Notes: generated from the sequence alone by a model not told the origin. Shown: positions 1 to 6,369, counted from the stretch's first letter. The stretch: DNA of 10,205 nucleotides from an uncultured Dehalococcoidales bacterium (GCA_905614375.1 CAJQSP010000056.1:1-10205); one strand, 5' to 3'. Numbers and translations are program-made.

Positions 1-40
1 TCGCCAGTTTGGTGGAGCTTGAGGGATCTATGGGATGTGC

Positions 41-853
41 TCAGCTTCCGGCTTGAGCGAGGACTTTGTTCAGGGCGTTTACTGCTACTACGAAAAGTTC
101 GGAGGATGTCGAACCGCCGAACTGTCCGCCACCAGAAAGATGCGGCTCGAGATTGAATCTGTCGTCGTATCCGCTTTCGATCGCACTCCGGAATATCTCC
201 TCCAGATGGCCATCGCCTTCGCCCGCAGGCACGACTTTTCCGCTCGCGGCGATAGCGTCCTTCACATCGAAATAGACGACGAAGTCGCGAAGTTTGCTCC
301 AGCATTCAAGGGTGTCTTCACCGCACTGAACGAAGTTAGAAAAGTCGAAGCAATGACCGATTTTTGGAAGGTTTTCAGCTAGATCAAGACAGCGGTCCCC
401 GGTATCGCCGTAGATGTCTCTCTCGTTTTCGTGGATCAGCGTCACACCGCATTCGTCCGCAATTTCGGCCATCGACCCAAGCTGGTCGATCACGTTGGAT
501 CGGATATCTTCTGGCGAAACATCGCTGTCCCGGTAGAACGAAAATATCCTGATCCGCTCTGTTCCGACCGCGTGAGCGGCGTCTGCGGCAGATCGAACGC
601 CTTCGAGTGAGGGTTGAGCGTTTTCGGAGATGTTAGTTTTGCCGAGCGGGCTGCCGATGGCATGGAATCCAAGCCCATGGCTGCTGGCGAGGGTGCGAAG
701 GTCTTTCAACTCAGTCGCCGAAAGATCCATTACGTTCCTGCCCCAGGCTCCTCGCAACTGAATTTCGCCAACACCGAGTCGCTCGAGCGTCGAGAACTGA
801 AGCTCGGGATCAGTGCTTATTTCGTCAGCAAACGCAGATAGTTTCCAGCTCAT
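41..853 (-). CDS. Sugar phosphate isomerase/epimerase-like TIM-barrel protein (xylose isomerase-like)
   Basis: A 270-aa protein of the xylose-isomerase-like TIM-barrel superfamily, cytosolic, expected to isomerise or epimerise a sugar or inositol-type substrate with a divalent metal. Visible family marks are HENE (141-144, probable metal ligand E142), CFDFSNF (168-174, ligand D170), FDVKD (195-199), GEGDG (211-215) and LEPH (235-238, last metal Glu E236). The length is usual for the family. I chose the ATG at 853 because the protein then opens MSWKLSAFADEIS, a normal first barrel strand. The frame is open 40 codons further, to 973, but that extension has no family character. Only a weak GAG precedes the start. 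No neighbour in the window is clearly in its operon; upstream lies the transposase relic. The exact substrate cannot be read from sequence. A sugar-acid or inositol role would suit the right-hand genes, but they lie several kilobases away. The family call is firm, the reaction is not. Confidence 0.85.
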   Translation of the reverse strand: MSWKLSAFADEISTDPELQFSTLERLGVGEIQLRGAWGRNVMDLSATELKDLRTLASSHGLGFHAIGSPLGKTNISENAQPSLEGVRSAADAAHAVGTERIRIFSFYRDSDVSPEDIRSNVIDQLGSMAEIADECGVTLIHENERDIYGDTGDRCLDLAENLPKIGHCFDFSNFVQCGEDTLECWSKLRDFVVYFDVKDAIAASGKVVPAGEGDGHLEEIFRSAIESGYDDRFNLEPHLSGGGQFGGSTSSELFVVAVNALNKVLAQAGS

Positions 854-1055
854 TTGTAATCTCGGGTGTGTCGTTGTGCTGATCGCCAAGTCGACGTTAG
901 TTACCAGCTTGGGCAGCAATCGTACTACCTGATGGAGAGGAATTTCTACGTCAACCCCCTGTGCGGACCTCAAAGTAACCTGCCGATCAGGGATCTGTCA
1001 GAACTCAGTGTTGGGTGGAATAACATCATTCCTCATTTGCTGAGGAGACCTATTT
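854..1055. other. Non-coding spacer between isomerase gene and transposase relic
   Basis: About 200 bases with no convincing gene. The reading frames seen here, including the N-terminal extension of the isomerase gene, do not resemble known proteins. The spacer should hold the promoter of the leftward isomerase gene and the left end of the IS6-type element. I could not fix an inverted-repeat terminus by eye: a weak match between about 987-1010 and about 1598-1622 was too imperfect to call. Confidence 0.45.
1031..1045 (+). promoter_or_regulatory. Stem-loop overlapping the transposase ribosome binding site
   Basis: CCTCA (1031-1035) and TGAGG (1041-1045) form a perfect 5-bp stem with a 5-base loop. 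The right arm overlaps the strong Shine-Dalgarno GAGGAG (1042-1047), which sits 8 bases before the ATG at 1056. If the hairpin forms in mRNA it would mask the site and damp transposase translation, a strategy known for some insertion sequences. The stem is short and its effect is inferred. Confidence 0.35.
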
Positions 1056-1521
1056 ATGTCCTGCCCACACTGTCTGTCCCTATCCGCCACTAAGAGAAAA
1101 CATCGAACCTCACTGGGTTACCGGACTTTCTACTGTGGAGACTGCGATAAACGCTTCAATGAACGCACTGGCACATTATTCAACGATCTTCAATTTCCGA
1201 ACGATATTGTCCTACTCGCTGTCTTCTGGCGATTGAGATACAAACTCGGATTCCGTGATGTTGCAGAACTACTTTTACAGCGCGGTTTCGAAGTCAGTTA
1301 AGCGACGATCCGGATCTGGGAGTTCAGGTTTGCACCGTCAGTCAGCGAGAATCTTCGTTCGAAACGTCGTGGAATTGCCGGTCTTTCCTGGTATCTGGAC
1401 GAGACGTATATTACGGTCAATGGCAAATGGCGATATCTCTATCGCGCTAGCGATTGACCTGCCCCCGATAGCGTTACCACTTATTATCTCGGATTGTCGA
1501 CCAACTGAAGCCTGGGCATGA
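1056..1521 (+). pseudogene. Decayed IS6-type transposase, 5' half only
   Basis: Remnant of a DDE transposase of the IS6-like group with an N-terminal zinc ribbon. The first 81 codons are intact: CPHC (3-6) and CGDC (27-30) make the ribbon, followed by ERTGT and RLRYKLGFRDVAELLLQRGF, highly typical of the group. The frame then meets TAA at 1299-1301, but the same frame continues to match downstream (RFAP, LRSKRRGIAGLSWYLDETY, NGKWRYLYRA). The first catalytic Asp is at 1398-1400. A second stop is at 1455-1457. The match LSDCRPTEA then appears in another frame and ends at TGA 1519-1521. So there are at least two stops and frame shifts, and the second Asp and the Glu of the DDE triad are missing. 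A good Shine-Dalgarno (GAGGAG, 1042-1047) still precedes the ATG. The copy cannot move by itself. Calling it IS6-like rests on remembered family motifs. Confidence 0.8.
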
Positions 1522-1608
1522 TTGCCTCTGGAACGGGTGGACGGTACTTCGATTGAAACAGTTCGAGTCTACGAGATGTTTTGGAGTGAAGCATAACTGT
1601 GTGGTGAC
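1522..1608. other. Short stretch after the transposase relic
   Basis: Between the last recognisable transposase codons and the end of the MMPL gene. On the + strand one frame reads 24 codons without a stop (1522-1593, including the stretch VDGTSIETVRVYEMFWSEA, then TAA 1594-1596). It looks protein-like but I recognise no family. It may be degraded transposase or the tail of another lost gene. No terminator hairpin is evident. Confidence 0.3.
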
Positions 1609-3813
1609 TCAAGAATTGTCATGAGGAACAGGTATCACAACTGGTGTTTTCCTTGGCCACCAGCTCCACTCTCCGAATATCACTGCCATGCTCGGCACTA
1701 GAAGGGCTCTAACCACGAACGTGTCGATGAGTATGCCAAGCATTACCGCAAATCCCAGCTGGAAAATATCTCGAAGTGGCAAGGTTGTTAGAACAGCGAA
1801 CGTACCTGCAAGGATGATTCCTGCGGATGTGATCACACCGCCTGTGCGTCCGATAGCAGTCGCAACGCCGTCCCTGAATCCTTCCTTTTGCGTTGCTTCT
1901 CGGATTCTGGACATTACAAAAATGTTGTAGTCAGCACCGAGGGCTACTAGGAAGATGAACATCCAGACTCCGTTCGAATACGCGACACCGGAGTGGTTAA
2001 ATATTTGCTGGAAGGCGAACACTGAAAGCCCGAATGTTGCTCCAAAACTTACGATTACGCTAAACACCAGATACAAAGGTGCGACGATCGACCTCAATAG
2101 CAGCACTAGAACAATCAAAATTGCCAGCAAAGACACAGGGGCAAGCCAGCGTATATCTGCGTCGATCGATGCCTTTGTGTCGGCCTGTACAGCTGATTCT
2201 CCACCGACAATCACTCGTATACCAGGAGTCTTTGCCAATGCTGAAGAAGCCGCAACCGAGCGTACCTTCTCAACAATCGTTAGTGCTTCAGCAGAATATG
2301 GATCACCGTTAAGAAGTACATCGAGACGTGCCGTTGATCCGTCAGTCGACACAAACCTCGCGGCACCTTGAGCAATGGCGACCGATTCATCAACAGTAAT
2401 GCCTGTGGGTCGAGTCGGCCCTGAAACTTGCAGCACGTCGGTAGTAACAGCCAAGGATGCGGCGAGGTCTTCCAACGAGCCGAGATAATCAGATATTTGG
2501 TCAGATTCAGACTCTACAAAGATCGCGGTTGGAGCTAACTGTCCCTTTGGGAATGATTTCGATAGAAGCTCGTAGCCTCGCTTTGATTCTGCATCATCTG
2601 GGAATCCATCTATGAAGTTGAAACTCGGAATAACTGTCCATGCTGGCAATGTAGCTATAACGATTCCGACCATGGTTACGGAAAATACCATTCGAGGCTT
2701 TCTAGCAACCAGACGTCCGACTCGGTGCCAAATCCCGTTAGTGCTTAAAGAGTTCTGTTGTATAAGCGGACGTGGCCAGAACACCCATTTGCCGAACAGC
2801 GCGATTGCAGCCGGCATTACGAATAATCCTGATAACAGCACGATGAATATGGCTATAGCAAGCATCGGACCCAAGGATCTGAATGACCCAAACGAAGCAA
2901 ATGTCAGCGCGAACATCGCAACAATAGTCGTCCCGGCTGAGCCTGCGATTGAGGGCCCAATATTCGACATTGTGGTTCGCATGGCTCCCCACTTGTCGGA
3001 ATTAAGCACGAGTTCTTCTCTATAGCGAGAGACGATAAATAACGCGTAGTTGGTTCCAGCTCCGAATACAAGAACCGACATGATTGCTGTGACTTGGCCA
3101 TTTAGTGGAAGGTCGAAATGTTGCGATAAAAGCGCTGCCGCCGATTGAGCAAGCGTCAACGCCGATCCGATTACCACTAGAGGAACGATGGCTAGAACAG
3201 GAGATCTATAGATCACAAGGAGCAATACCAAAACGAGTAACACTGTTACCAAAGTAACTCGCAGATCGATTGATCCGAACACTTTGACGGCATCATTAAT
3301 GATGCCCGCTGGACCAGTAACGGCGGTTTCGATGTCGACGCTCGCCCCTAATAATCCCGCCTGCCCCGAAAGCCAATCAACTGCTTCGCCAAATGCTGGT
3401 TCTGCAGGTACCCCACCGATCGTTACTATCACCATTCCCATGTTGTTGTCAGCTGAGATCAGCGTGGCAGCAGCAGCAGCCGACTCAGAGGGAGATAGGA
3501 TCGATATGATCGAATCGGGAACTTCAGGCGACCTTAATACTGAGGTAAATTCGCTGATTGTTGAGATGAGATCGGCCGATCCCGAGCTTGAACTGAAGAC
3601 GACAAGCGCTGGAATTCCGTCAGCAGCAGGAAATTTTTCTATGCGTAGTTTTAGTGCCGCTACGGATTCTGCCCCTGACGGTAAAAATTCATCCTGCTCA
3701 TTGGTCGTGACTTCAGACAGCGCGGGTGCGATTGATGAGACGGCTACAATTAATAGGAGCCAGCCTATGATTCCGAGGATCGCCCCTCTTCGAGTCGCAG
3801 AGCTAAATAACAA
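1609..3813 (-). CDS. MMPL-family (RND superfamily) membrane transporter
   Basis: A 734-aa inner-membrane exporter of the MMPL/YdfJ type, a family known for proton-driven export of lipids and other hydrophobic compounds. The layout is the classic twofold repeat: one membrane helix (about 11-32), an outside domain (34-182), five helices (183-341), a seventh helix (about 375-393), a second outside domain (395-550) and five helices (556-715). The helix-4 signature reads GAGTNYALFIVSRYREEL (251-268) and the helix-10 signature GADYNIFVMSRIRE (626-639). The proton-relay Asp-Tyr pair is therefore intact in repeat two (D628-Y629), but repeat one has Asn (N255-Y256). The protein ends soon after the usual WWPRK. 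The start is TTG at 3813, supported by AGGAAGA just upstream and an in-frame TAG seven codons earlier. It lies 32 nt after the zinc-ribbon gene on the same strand, so it is probably the last gene of that unit. Substrate unknown. Confidence 0.93.
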   Translation of the reverse strand: MLFSSATRRGAILGIIGWLLLIVAVSSIAPALSEVTTNEQDEFLPSGAESVAALKLRIEKFPAADGIPALVVFSSSSGSADLISTISEFTSVLRSPEVPDSIISILSPSESAAAAATLISADNNMGMVIVTIGGVPAEPAFGEAVDWLSGQAGLLGASVDIETAVTGPAGIINDAVKVFGSIDLRVTLVTVLLVLVLLLVIYRSPVLAIVPLVVIGSALTLAQSAAALLSQHFDLPLNGQVTAIMSVLVFGAGTNYALFIVSRYREELVLNSDKWGAMRTTMSNIGPSIAGSAGTTIVAMFALTFASFGSFRSLGPMLAIAIFIVLLSGLFVMPAAIALFGKWVFWPRPLIQQNSLSTNGIWHRVGRLVARKPRMVFSVTMVGIVIATLPAWTVIPSFNFIDGFPDDAESKRGYELLSKSFPKGQLAPTAIFVESESDQISDYLGSLEDLAASLAVTTDVLQVSGPTRPTGITVDESVAIAQGAARFVSTDGSTARLDVLLNGDPYSAEALTIVEKVRSVAASSALAKTPGIRVIVGGESAVQADTKASIDADIRWLAPVSLLAILIVLVLLLRSIVAPLYLVFSVIVSFGATFGLSVFAFQQIFNHSGVAYSNGVWMFIFLVALGADYNIFVMSRIREATQKEGFRDGVATAIGRTGGVITSAGIILAGTFAVLTTLPLRDIFQLGFAVMLGILIDTFVVRALLVPSMAVIFGEWSWWPRKTPVVIPVPHDNS

Positions 3814-3845
3814 TTTATTCTTCCTGATTATCTATCTACGATCTA

Positions 3846-4022
3846 CTAGACGGCCGCAACAATTACTGCTGGGTAACTTGAAGTTTCCAATGAGGTCAGT
3901 TCAAGACTAACCTCGTAAACGATGTATCCGCAGTTAACGCACTTTTTTTCGAGGTCGTCGAGACCATCATGTTCGTACACCGTGCCTGCAAGGCATTTTG
4001 GACAGCAATTGAAGTGAAGCAT
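3846..4022 (-). CDS. Small zinc-ribbon protein, 58 aa
   Basis: A 58-aa reading frame whose first half is a zinc ribbon: CPKC at 7-10 and CVNC at 28-31, with 17 residues between the pairs, followed by GYIVYEV. The shape C-x2-C-x17-C-x2-C-G-Y-I resembles the TFIIB-type ribbon and many short stand-alone bacterial ribbons. The tail (about 39-58) is mildly hydrophobic and lacks further motifs. The ATG at 4022 is fixed by an in-frame TAA three codons upstream. A modest TTGAG precedes it. It sits 60 nt after the DUF378 gene and 32 nt before the MMPL gene, all on one strand, which argues that it is real and co-expressed. Binding of metal, and perhaps of nucleic acid or a protein partner, is inferred; the function is not known. 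It falls below common gene-length cutoffs and could easily be missed. Confidence 0.75.
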   Translation of the reverse strand: MLHFNCCPKCLAGTVYEHDGLDDLEKKCVNCGYIVYEVSLELTSLETSSYPAVIVAAV

Positions 4023-4082
4023 TGTTTGTTACTCAAGTATTGTGACGGGGTTGATCGAGGAACCACTCTCGTCATATTGGGT

Positions 4083-4289
4083 TTAGTCCGTAATCGATGG
4101 AATTGTTGCCGCTGATAGAACACCTGCAATCAAAACCAATACGTAAATAATTCTGGAAACAGCGTTGACTTCCCCGAACTTAGATCCGGTTACAGTGGAC
4201 ACGAGATCGAACTTGAAAAGTCCAACAAATCCCCAGTTAGCAGCACCGACTACGCCAAGGATGATTACTGCGATGTAGAGATATTCCAT
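4083..4289 (-). CDS. DUF378 family small membrane protein
   Basis: A 68-aa protein with two membrane helices (about 4-24 and 43-63) and the family's hallmark stretches GAANWGFVGLFKFDLV (15-30) and SRIIYVLVLIAG (45-56). These match the DUF378/YuzA type of tiny membrane proteins, whose role is not established. The loop between the helices (31-42) is polar and a few residues longer than I would expect. The ATG at 4289 has a good Shine-Dalgarno GGAG seven bases upstream. It is the first gene of the leftward unit (DUF378, zinc ribbon, MMPL) and diverges from the B12/XRE regulator across a 135-nt spacer. That position makes it the gene most directly exposed to regulation from the spacer. Family call secure, function unknown. 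Confidence 0.88.
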   Translation of the reverse strand: MEYLYIAVIILGVVGAANWGFVGLFKFDLVSTVTGSKFGEVNAVSRIIYVLVLIAGVLSAATIPSITD

Positions 4290-4363
4290 TTTTATTCTCC
4301 AACCAAGTCATCAAATTTAGTACAGTCAACCATTTATATTTTGTACATAAGTTATAAATTGTT

Positions 4364-4373
4364 GAATATATTC
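4364..4373. promoter_or_regulatory. Perfect 10-bp palindrome, candidate operator
   Basis: GAATATATTC reads the same on both strands and lies about 52 nt before the regulator start, in the divergent spacer. A dimeric XRE-type protein would be expected to bind a palindrome of this kind. AT-rich palindromes also arise by chance, so the operator call is inference. Confidence 0.4.
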
Positions 4374-4376
4374 TAT

Positions 4377-4390
4377 ACACTTGGCAGTGT
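4377..4390. promoter_or_regulatory. Inverted repeat ACACT-n4-AGTGT, candidate operator
   Basis: ACACT (4377-4381), TGGC, AGTGT (4386-4390) is a perfect 5+5 inverted repeat. It begins three bases after the neighbouring palindrome and ends 34 nt before the regulator ATG. A site here could block transcription of the regulator and act on the divergent unit as well. Not tested; no second copy was seen elsewhere in the window. Confidence 0.4.
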
Positions 4391-4424
4391 GGCGTAAAGT
4401 CGTCAAATATGAAACGATGTGGGT

Positions 4425-5312
4425 ATGAGTCAAAACTATTCAGTAAAGCCAAGAAAAAGTGATCTGACAAAAAGCCATGAAGAATTACTCACAGCTCTAA
4501 TTGCTGGGAATCAACTTCTGGCAACCCGTTTAGTTGATGATGCAATCGCTTTAAGGTGGGAACCGTCGTTCGTATACGTACACCTCATTGGGTATTGCCT
4601 GGCAGAAATAGGTTCTCGTTGGCATGCAGGTGAGCTGGACATCGCAACTGAGCACCGAGCAACTCAAATCGCATTGCGGTTGCTTTCTAAGGCTCAGGAT
4701 TCGTATCTAAACGGAAGACGAATCGGGCGAAGCGCGATCATTACCTCGGTCGAGGGCGACAATCACGTGATCGGCGGTCTTACATTTGCTGATTTACTGC
4801 GGTTCGAAGGTTGGGATGTTGATTTCTTAGGGGCAGATTCGCCAGTCGATTCAATTGTTGAATTGGTGGGGAAGGAGTCACCTGAGCTTGTTGGACTATC
4901 TGTGACGACAGAACAATTCGTCTCTAATGCTGTAGCAACGGTCGATGCACTCAAGAATCTGCCCACCCCTCCAGTCGTAGTCGTCGGTGGAGCTGCAGCG
5001 ACAGTCGATTCGATACCTAGAGCAGATTTCTGCAGCACTGATGCGATCGAAGTAGTCGGTTGGACCCAAACACATTTCAATCTAGATGAATCATCGATGT
5101 CGATTGAAGTCATGCTTGTCGAACTTGGAGTGCGAATTCAGTCGCTCAGGAAAGACCGAGGGCTCAGTCAGCAGCGTCTTGCCGCCGATGCAGGGCTGGA
5201 TCGCAGCTACATCAGTGCCATTGAACACGGCAAACAGAACGTCAGTTTCGCCACGTTAAAAGGCATTTCAGATGCATTAGGCGTTGGCGTCTCAGAGCTG
5301 ATCTCGGGTTAG
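4425..5312 (+). CDS. CarH-like B12-binding (AdoCbl photosensor-type) regulator with C-terminal XRE HTH
   Basis: A 295-aa cytosolic transcription regulator in three parts. Residues about 15-92 form the helical cap domain and contain WHAGELDIATEH (66-77). This is the Wx9EH hallmark of CarH/LitR photoreceptors, and it keeps the His next to Trp (W66-H67, E76-H77; TtCarH W131, H132, E141, H142). Residues about 102-215 are a Rossmann-type cobalamin domain with D112-x-H114-x-x-G117 (H114 is the expected lower cobalt ligand), SVT (159-161) and GG (188-189). Residues about 231-295 are an XRE-type helix-turn-helix: LSQQRLAADAGLDRSYISAI, then EHGKQ. Known CarH proteins carry an N-terminal MerR domain, so both HTH family and domain order differ here. 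By family knowledge, dark AdoCbl-bound oligomers bind DNA and light breaks the Co-C bond. A GTG two codons upstream (4419) is an alternative start; neither start has a clear Shine-Dalgarno. Light sensing and the target operon are inferred. Confidence 0.9.
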   Translation: MSQNYSVKPRKSDLTKSHEELLTALIAGNQLLATRLVDDAIALRWEPSFVYVHLIGYCLAEIGSRWHAGELDIATEHRATQIALRLLSKAQDSYLNGRRIGRSAIITSVEGDNHVIGGLTFADLLRFEGWDVDFLGADSPVDSIVELVGKESPELVGLSVTTEQFVSNAVATVDALKNLPTPPVVVVGGAAATVDSIPRADFCSTDAIEVVGWTQTHFNLDESSMSIEVMLVELGVRIQSLRKDRGLSQQRLAADAGLDRSYISAIEHGKQNVSFATLKGISDALGVGVSELISG

Positions 5313-5337
5313 CTACAAGGCTAAAGAACTAGTTCAG

Positions 5338-5358
5338 GATCAGCGCTTTGTACTGATC
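5338..5358 (+). terminator. Hairpin after the B12/XRE regulator, weak terminator candidate
   Basis: GATCAG (5338-5343) and CTGATC (5353-5358) form a perfect 6-bp stem with a 9-base loop, starting 26 nt past the regulator stop. An AT-rich but not T-rich tail follows, so intrinsic termination would be weak. It could equally be an operator-like inverted repeat. Confidence 0.35.
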
Positions 5359-5370
5359 TAATTAATGTAT

Positions 5371-5380
5371 TTATTAATAA
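5371..5380. repeat. Perfect 10-bp AT palindrome
   Basis: TTATTAATAA is self-complementary. ATTAAT occurs inside it (5373-5378) and again 12 bases earlier (5361-5366). It sits between the regulator hairpin and the possible SDR fragment. Function unknown; it could be a promoter element or simply AT-rich spacer. Confidence 0.3.
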
Positions 5381-5403
5381 CGTCTCTGACGGGGCGTGTT
5401 GCC

Positions 5404-5460
5404 ATGAAATCTCAAGATGAAATCGTCGTATTGACGGGTGCTACTACTTATATAGGTTAG
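5404..5460 (+). pseudogene. Possible N-terminal fragment of a short-chain dehydrogenase
   Basis: An ATG-initiated stretch of 18 codons ends at TAG (5458-5460). Its sequence EIVVLTGATTYIG resembles the first beta strand and the TGxxxGIG nucleotide-binding turn of SDR enzymes. Nothing SDR-like follows; downstream sequence is the antisense of the phosphoesterase 3' end. It is either a truncated relic left by a rearrangement or a chance match. There is no good Shine-Dalgarno. Confidence 0.3.
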
Positions 5461-5493
5461 CTGGCACGACCTCCCCGCTGTTGTTCGCTGTCG

Positions 5494-6369
5494 CTAGATT
5501 TGTTTGTAGTTGTGAGTCAGGGTGCTGTCGTTGACGTTAACTACTCGGTAGCCGGATGGGTCGTTGCCGAGTGGGTATCCGAGTGCGCTGGTGACTACGA
5601 CGTCGAGGTCGTTGTCGCTTGCGGTGTGGTTGCGGTGCCAGTGACCAGCGAACACTGTTTGGACGTTTGCTTCTCGTAGTAATTTGACGACTGGGGTACG
5701 TCGTTCAAGCGGGATCGTCCAGTAGCCAGATGGCTGGTTCGGTGGAGAGGGAGCCCAGTTGAAATCGATATCGGCTTCTTCCGCGTTGTCGAGGAAGAGC
5801 GGATGGTGCATGAACGCTACTACATGTTCAGATTCGATTGATTCGCGCGAACGAAGGGTGTCGCCCAAGAAGTCCATTTGAGCTTTGTGTTCGTCGGGCA
5901 GATTTTGAGGTCGGTCGAGTATTACCGAGTCGAGAATAACGAATTTCGATTCGCCGTGATTAAAAGCGTAGTAGTCGTTGCCAAATTCAGCTCGATACAT
6001 GTCTACGGAATCGCGGTCGGGGATCAGATTGTTCACACCGATGTCGTGGTTGCCAGCTACCCAGTGCACCGGAACTTTCGAGCTGTATTCGCCTAATGTT
6101 TCACGGATGAGTGCAATTTGTTCTTCGTCACCGGCGGTATCGACCATGTCGCCACAAACAACGATGAATGCGGGGTCGATTTCATCGAACTGTTCGAGGG
6201 CGGTTACGAGGTTTTGACGTTCTTGTTCGACTCCCTCGATTTTTGGTGCGTCTTTGACGTTGAGCCCGTGTTTTCTTAGGAGTGCTGCGGCTTCAGGGTC
6301 CATTCCAGAGAATCGAGAGAACATTCCAACTTGTGGATCGGCCATTTGGATGAAGTTGAAATTTGCCAT
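5494..6369 (-). CDS. CPPED1-like calcineurin-type metallophosphoesterase
   Basis: A 291-aa two-metal phosphoesterase with all core motifs in order: ADPQVG (10-15), GDMVD (73-77), GNHD (106-109), MHHP (187-190) and GHWHRN (242-247). The DPQxG opening instead of the common DxH is what I associate with CPPED1-like proteins. The predicted chemistry is phosphomonoester or phosphodiester cleavage with Mn/Fe/Zn-type metals. The substrate is unknown. There is no signal peptide, so it is cytosolic. I chose ATG 6369 because the protein then begins directly with the first strand (MANFNFIQMADPQVG). ATG 6426 would add 19 residues of no family character and leave a 30-nt gap to trhO. Neither start has a strong Shine-Dalgarno. 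It follows trhO on the same strand and may be co-transcribed, without an obvious functional link. Confidence 0.88.
   Translation of the reverse strand: MANFNFIQMADPQVGMFSRFSGMDPEAAALLRKHGLNVKDAPKIEGVEQERQNLVTALEQFDEIDPAFIVVCGDMVDTAGDEEQIALIRETLGEYSSKVPVHWVAGNHDIGVNNLIPDRDSVDMYRAEFGNDYYAFNHGESKFVILDSVILDRPQNLPDEHKAQMDFLGDTLRSRESIESEHVVAFMHHPLFLDNAEEADIDFNWAPSPPNQPSGYWTIPLERRTPVVKLLREANVQTVFAGHWHRNHTASDNDLDVVVTSALGYPLGNDPSGYRVVNVNDSTLTHNYKQI

Larger units (their letters stand above)
4290..4424. promoter_or_regulatory. AT-rich divergent control region
   Basis: A 135-nt spacer between the DUF378 gene (-) and the B12/XRE regulator (+). It is clearly AT-richer than its surroundings and must hold both promoters. 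It carries two adjacent inverted repeats (4364-4373 and 4377-4390). TATAAA on the minus strand (4333-4338) and TATACA on the plus strand (4374-4379) are possible -10 boxes, but no well-spaced -35 partner is convincing. There is no clear Shine-Dalgarno in front of the regulator. Confidence 0.6.

Noticed and set aside
854..973. N-terminal extension of the TIM-barrel isomerase
   Set aside because: Forty extra residues without family character; the ATG at 853 gives the normal start of the fold.
3284..3910. Long + strand reading frame opposite the MMPL gene
   Set aside because: It is antisense to clear MMPL coding sequence, has low-complexity Ser/Ala/Thr-rich content and matches no family.
3896..4129. 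Minus-strand 77-codon frame overlapping the zinc-ribbon gene
   Set aside because: It overlaps both the zinc-ribbon gene and the DUF378 end in another frame and lacks motifs; the 58-codon ribbon frame explains the region better.
4320..4379. Three TACA boxes (4321, 4344, 4376) as CarH-like direct-repeat operators
   Set aside because: Spacings of 23 and 32 are irregular, and those direct repeats belong to MerR-type CarH, not to an XRE-type HTH.
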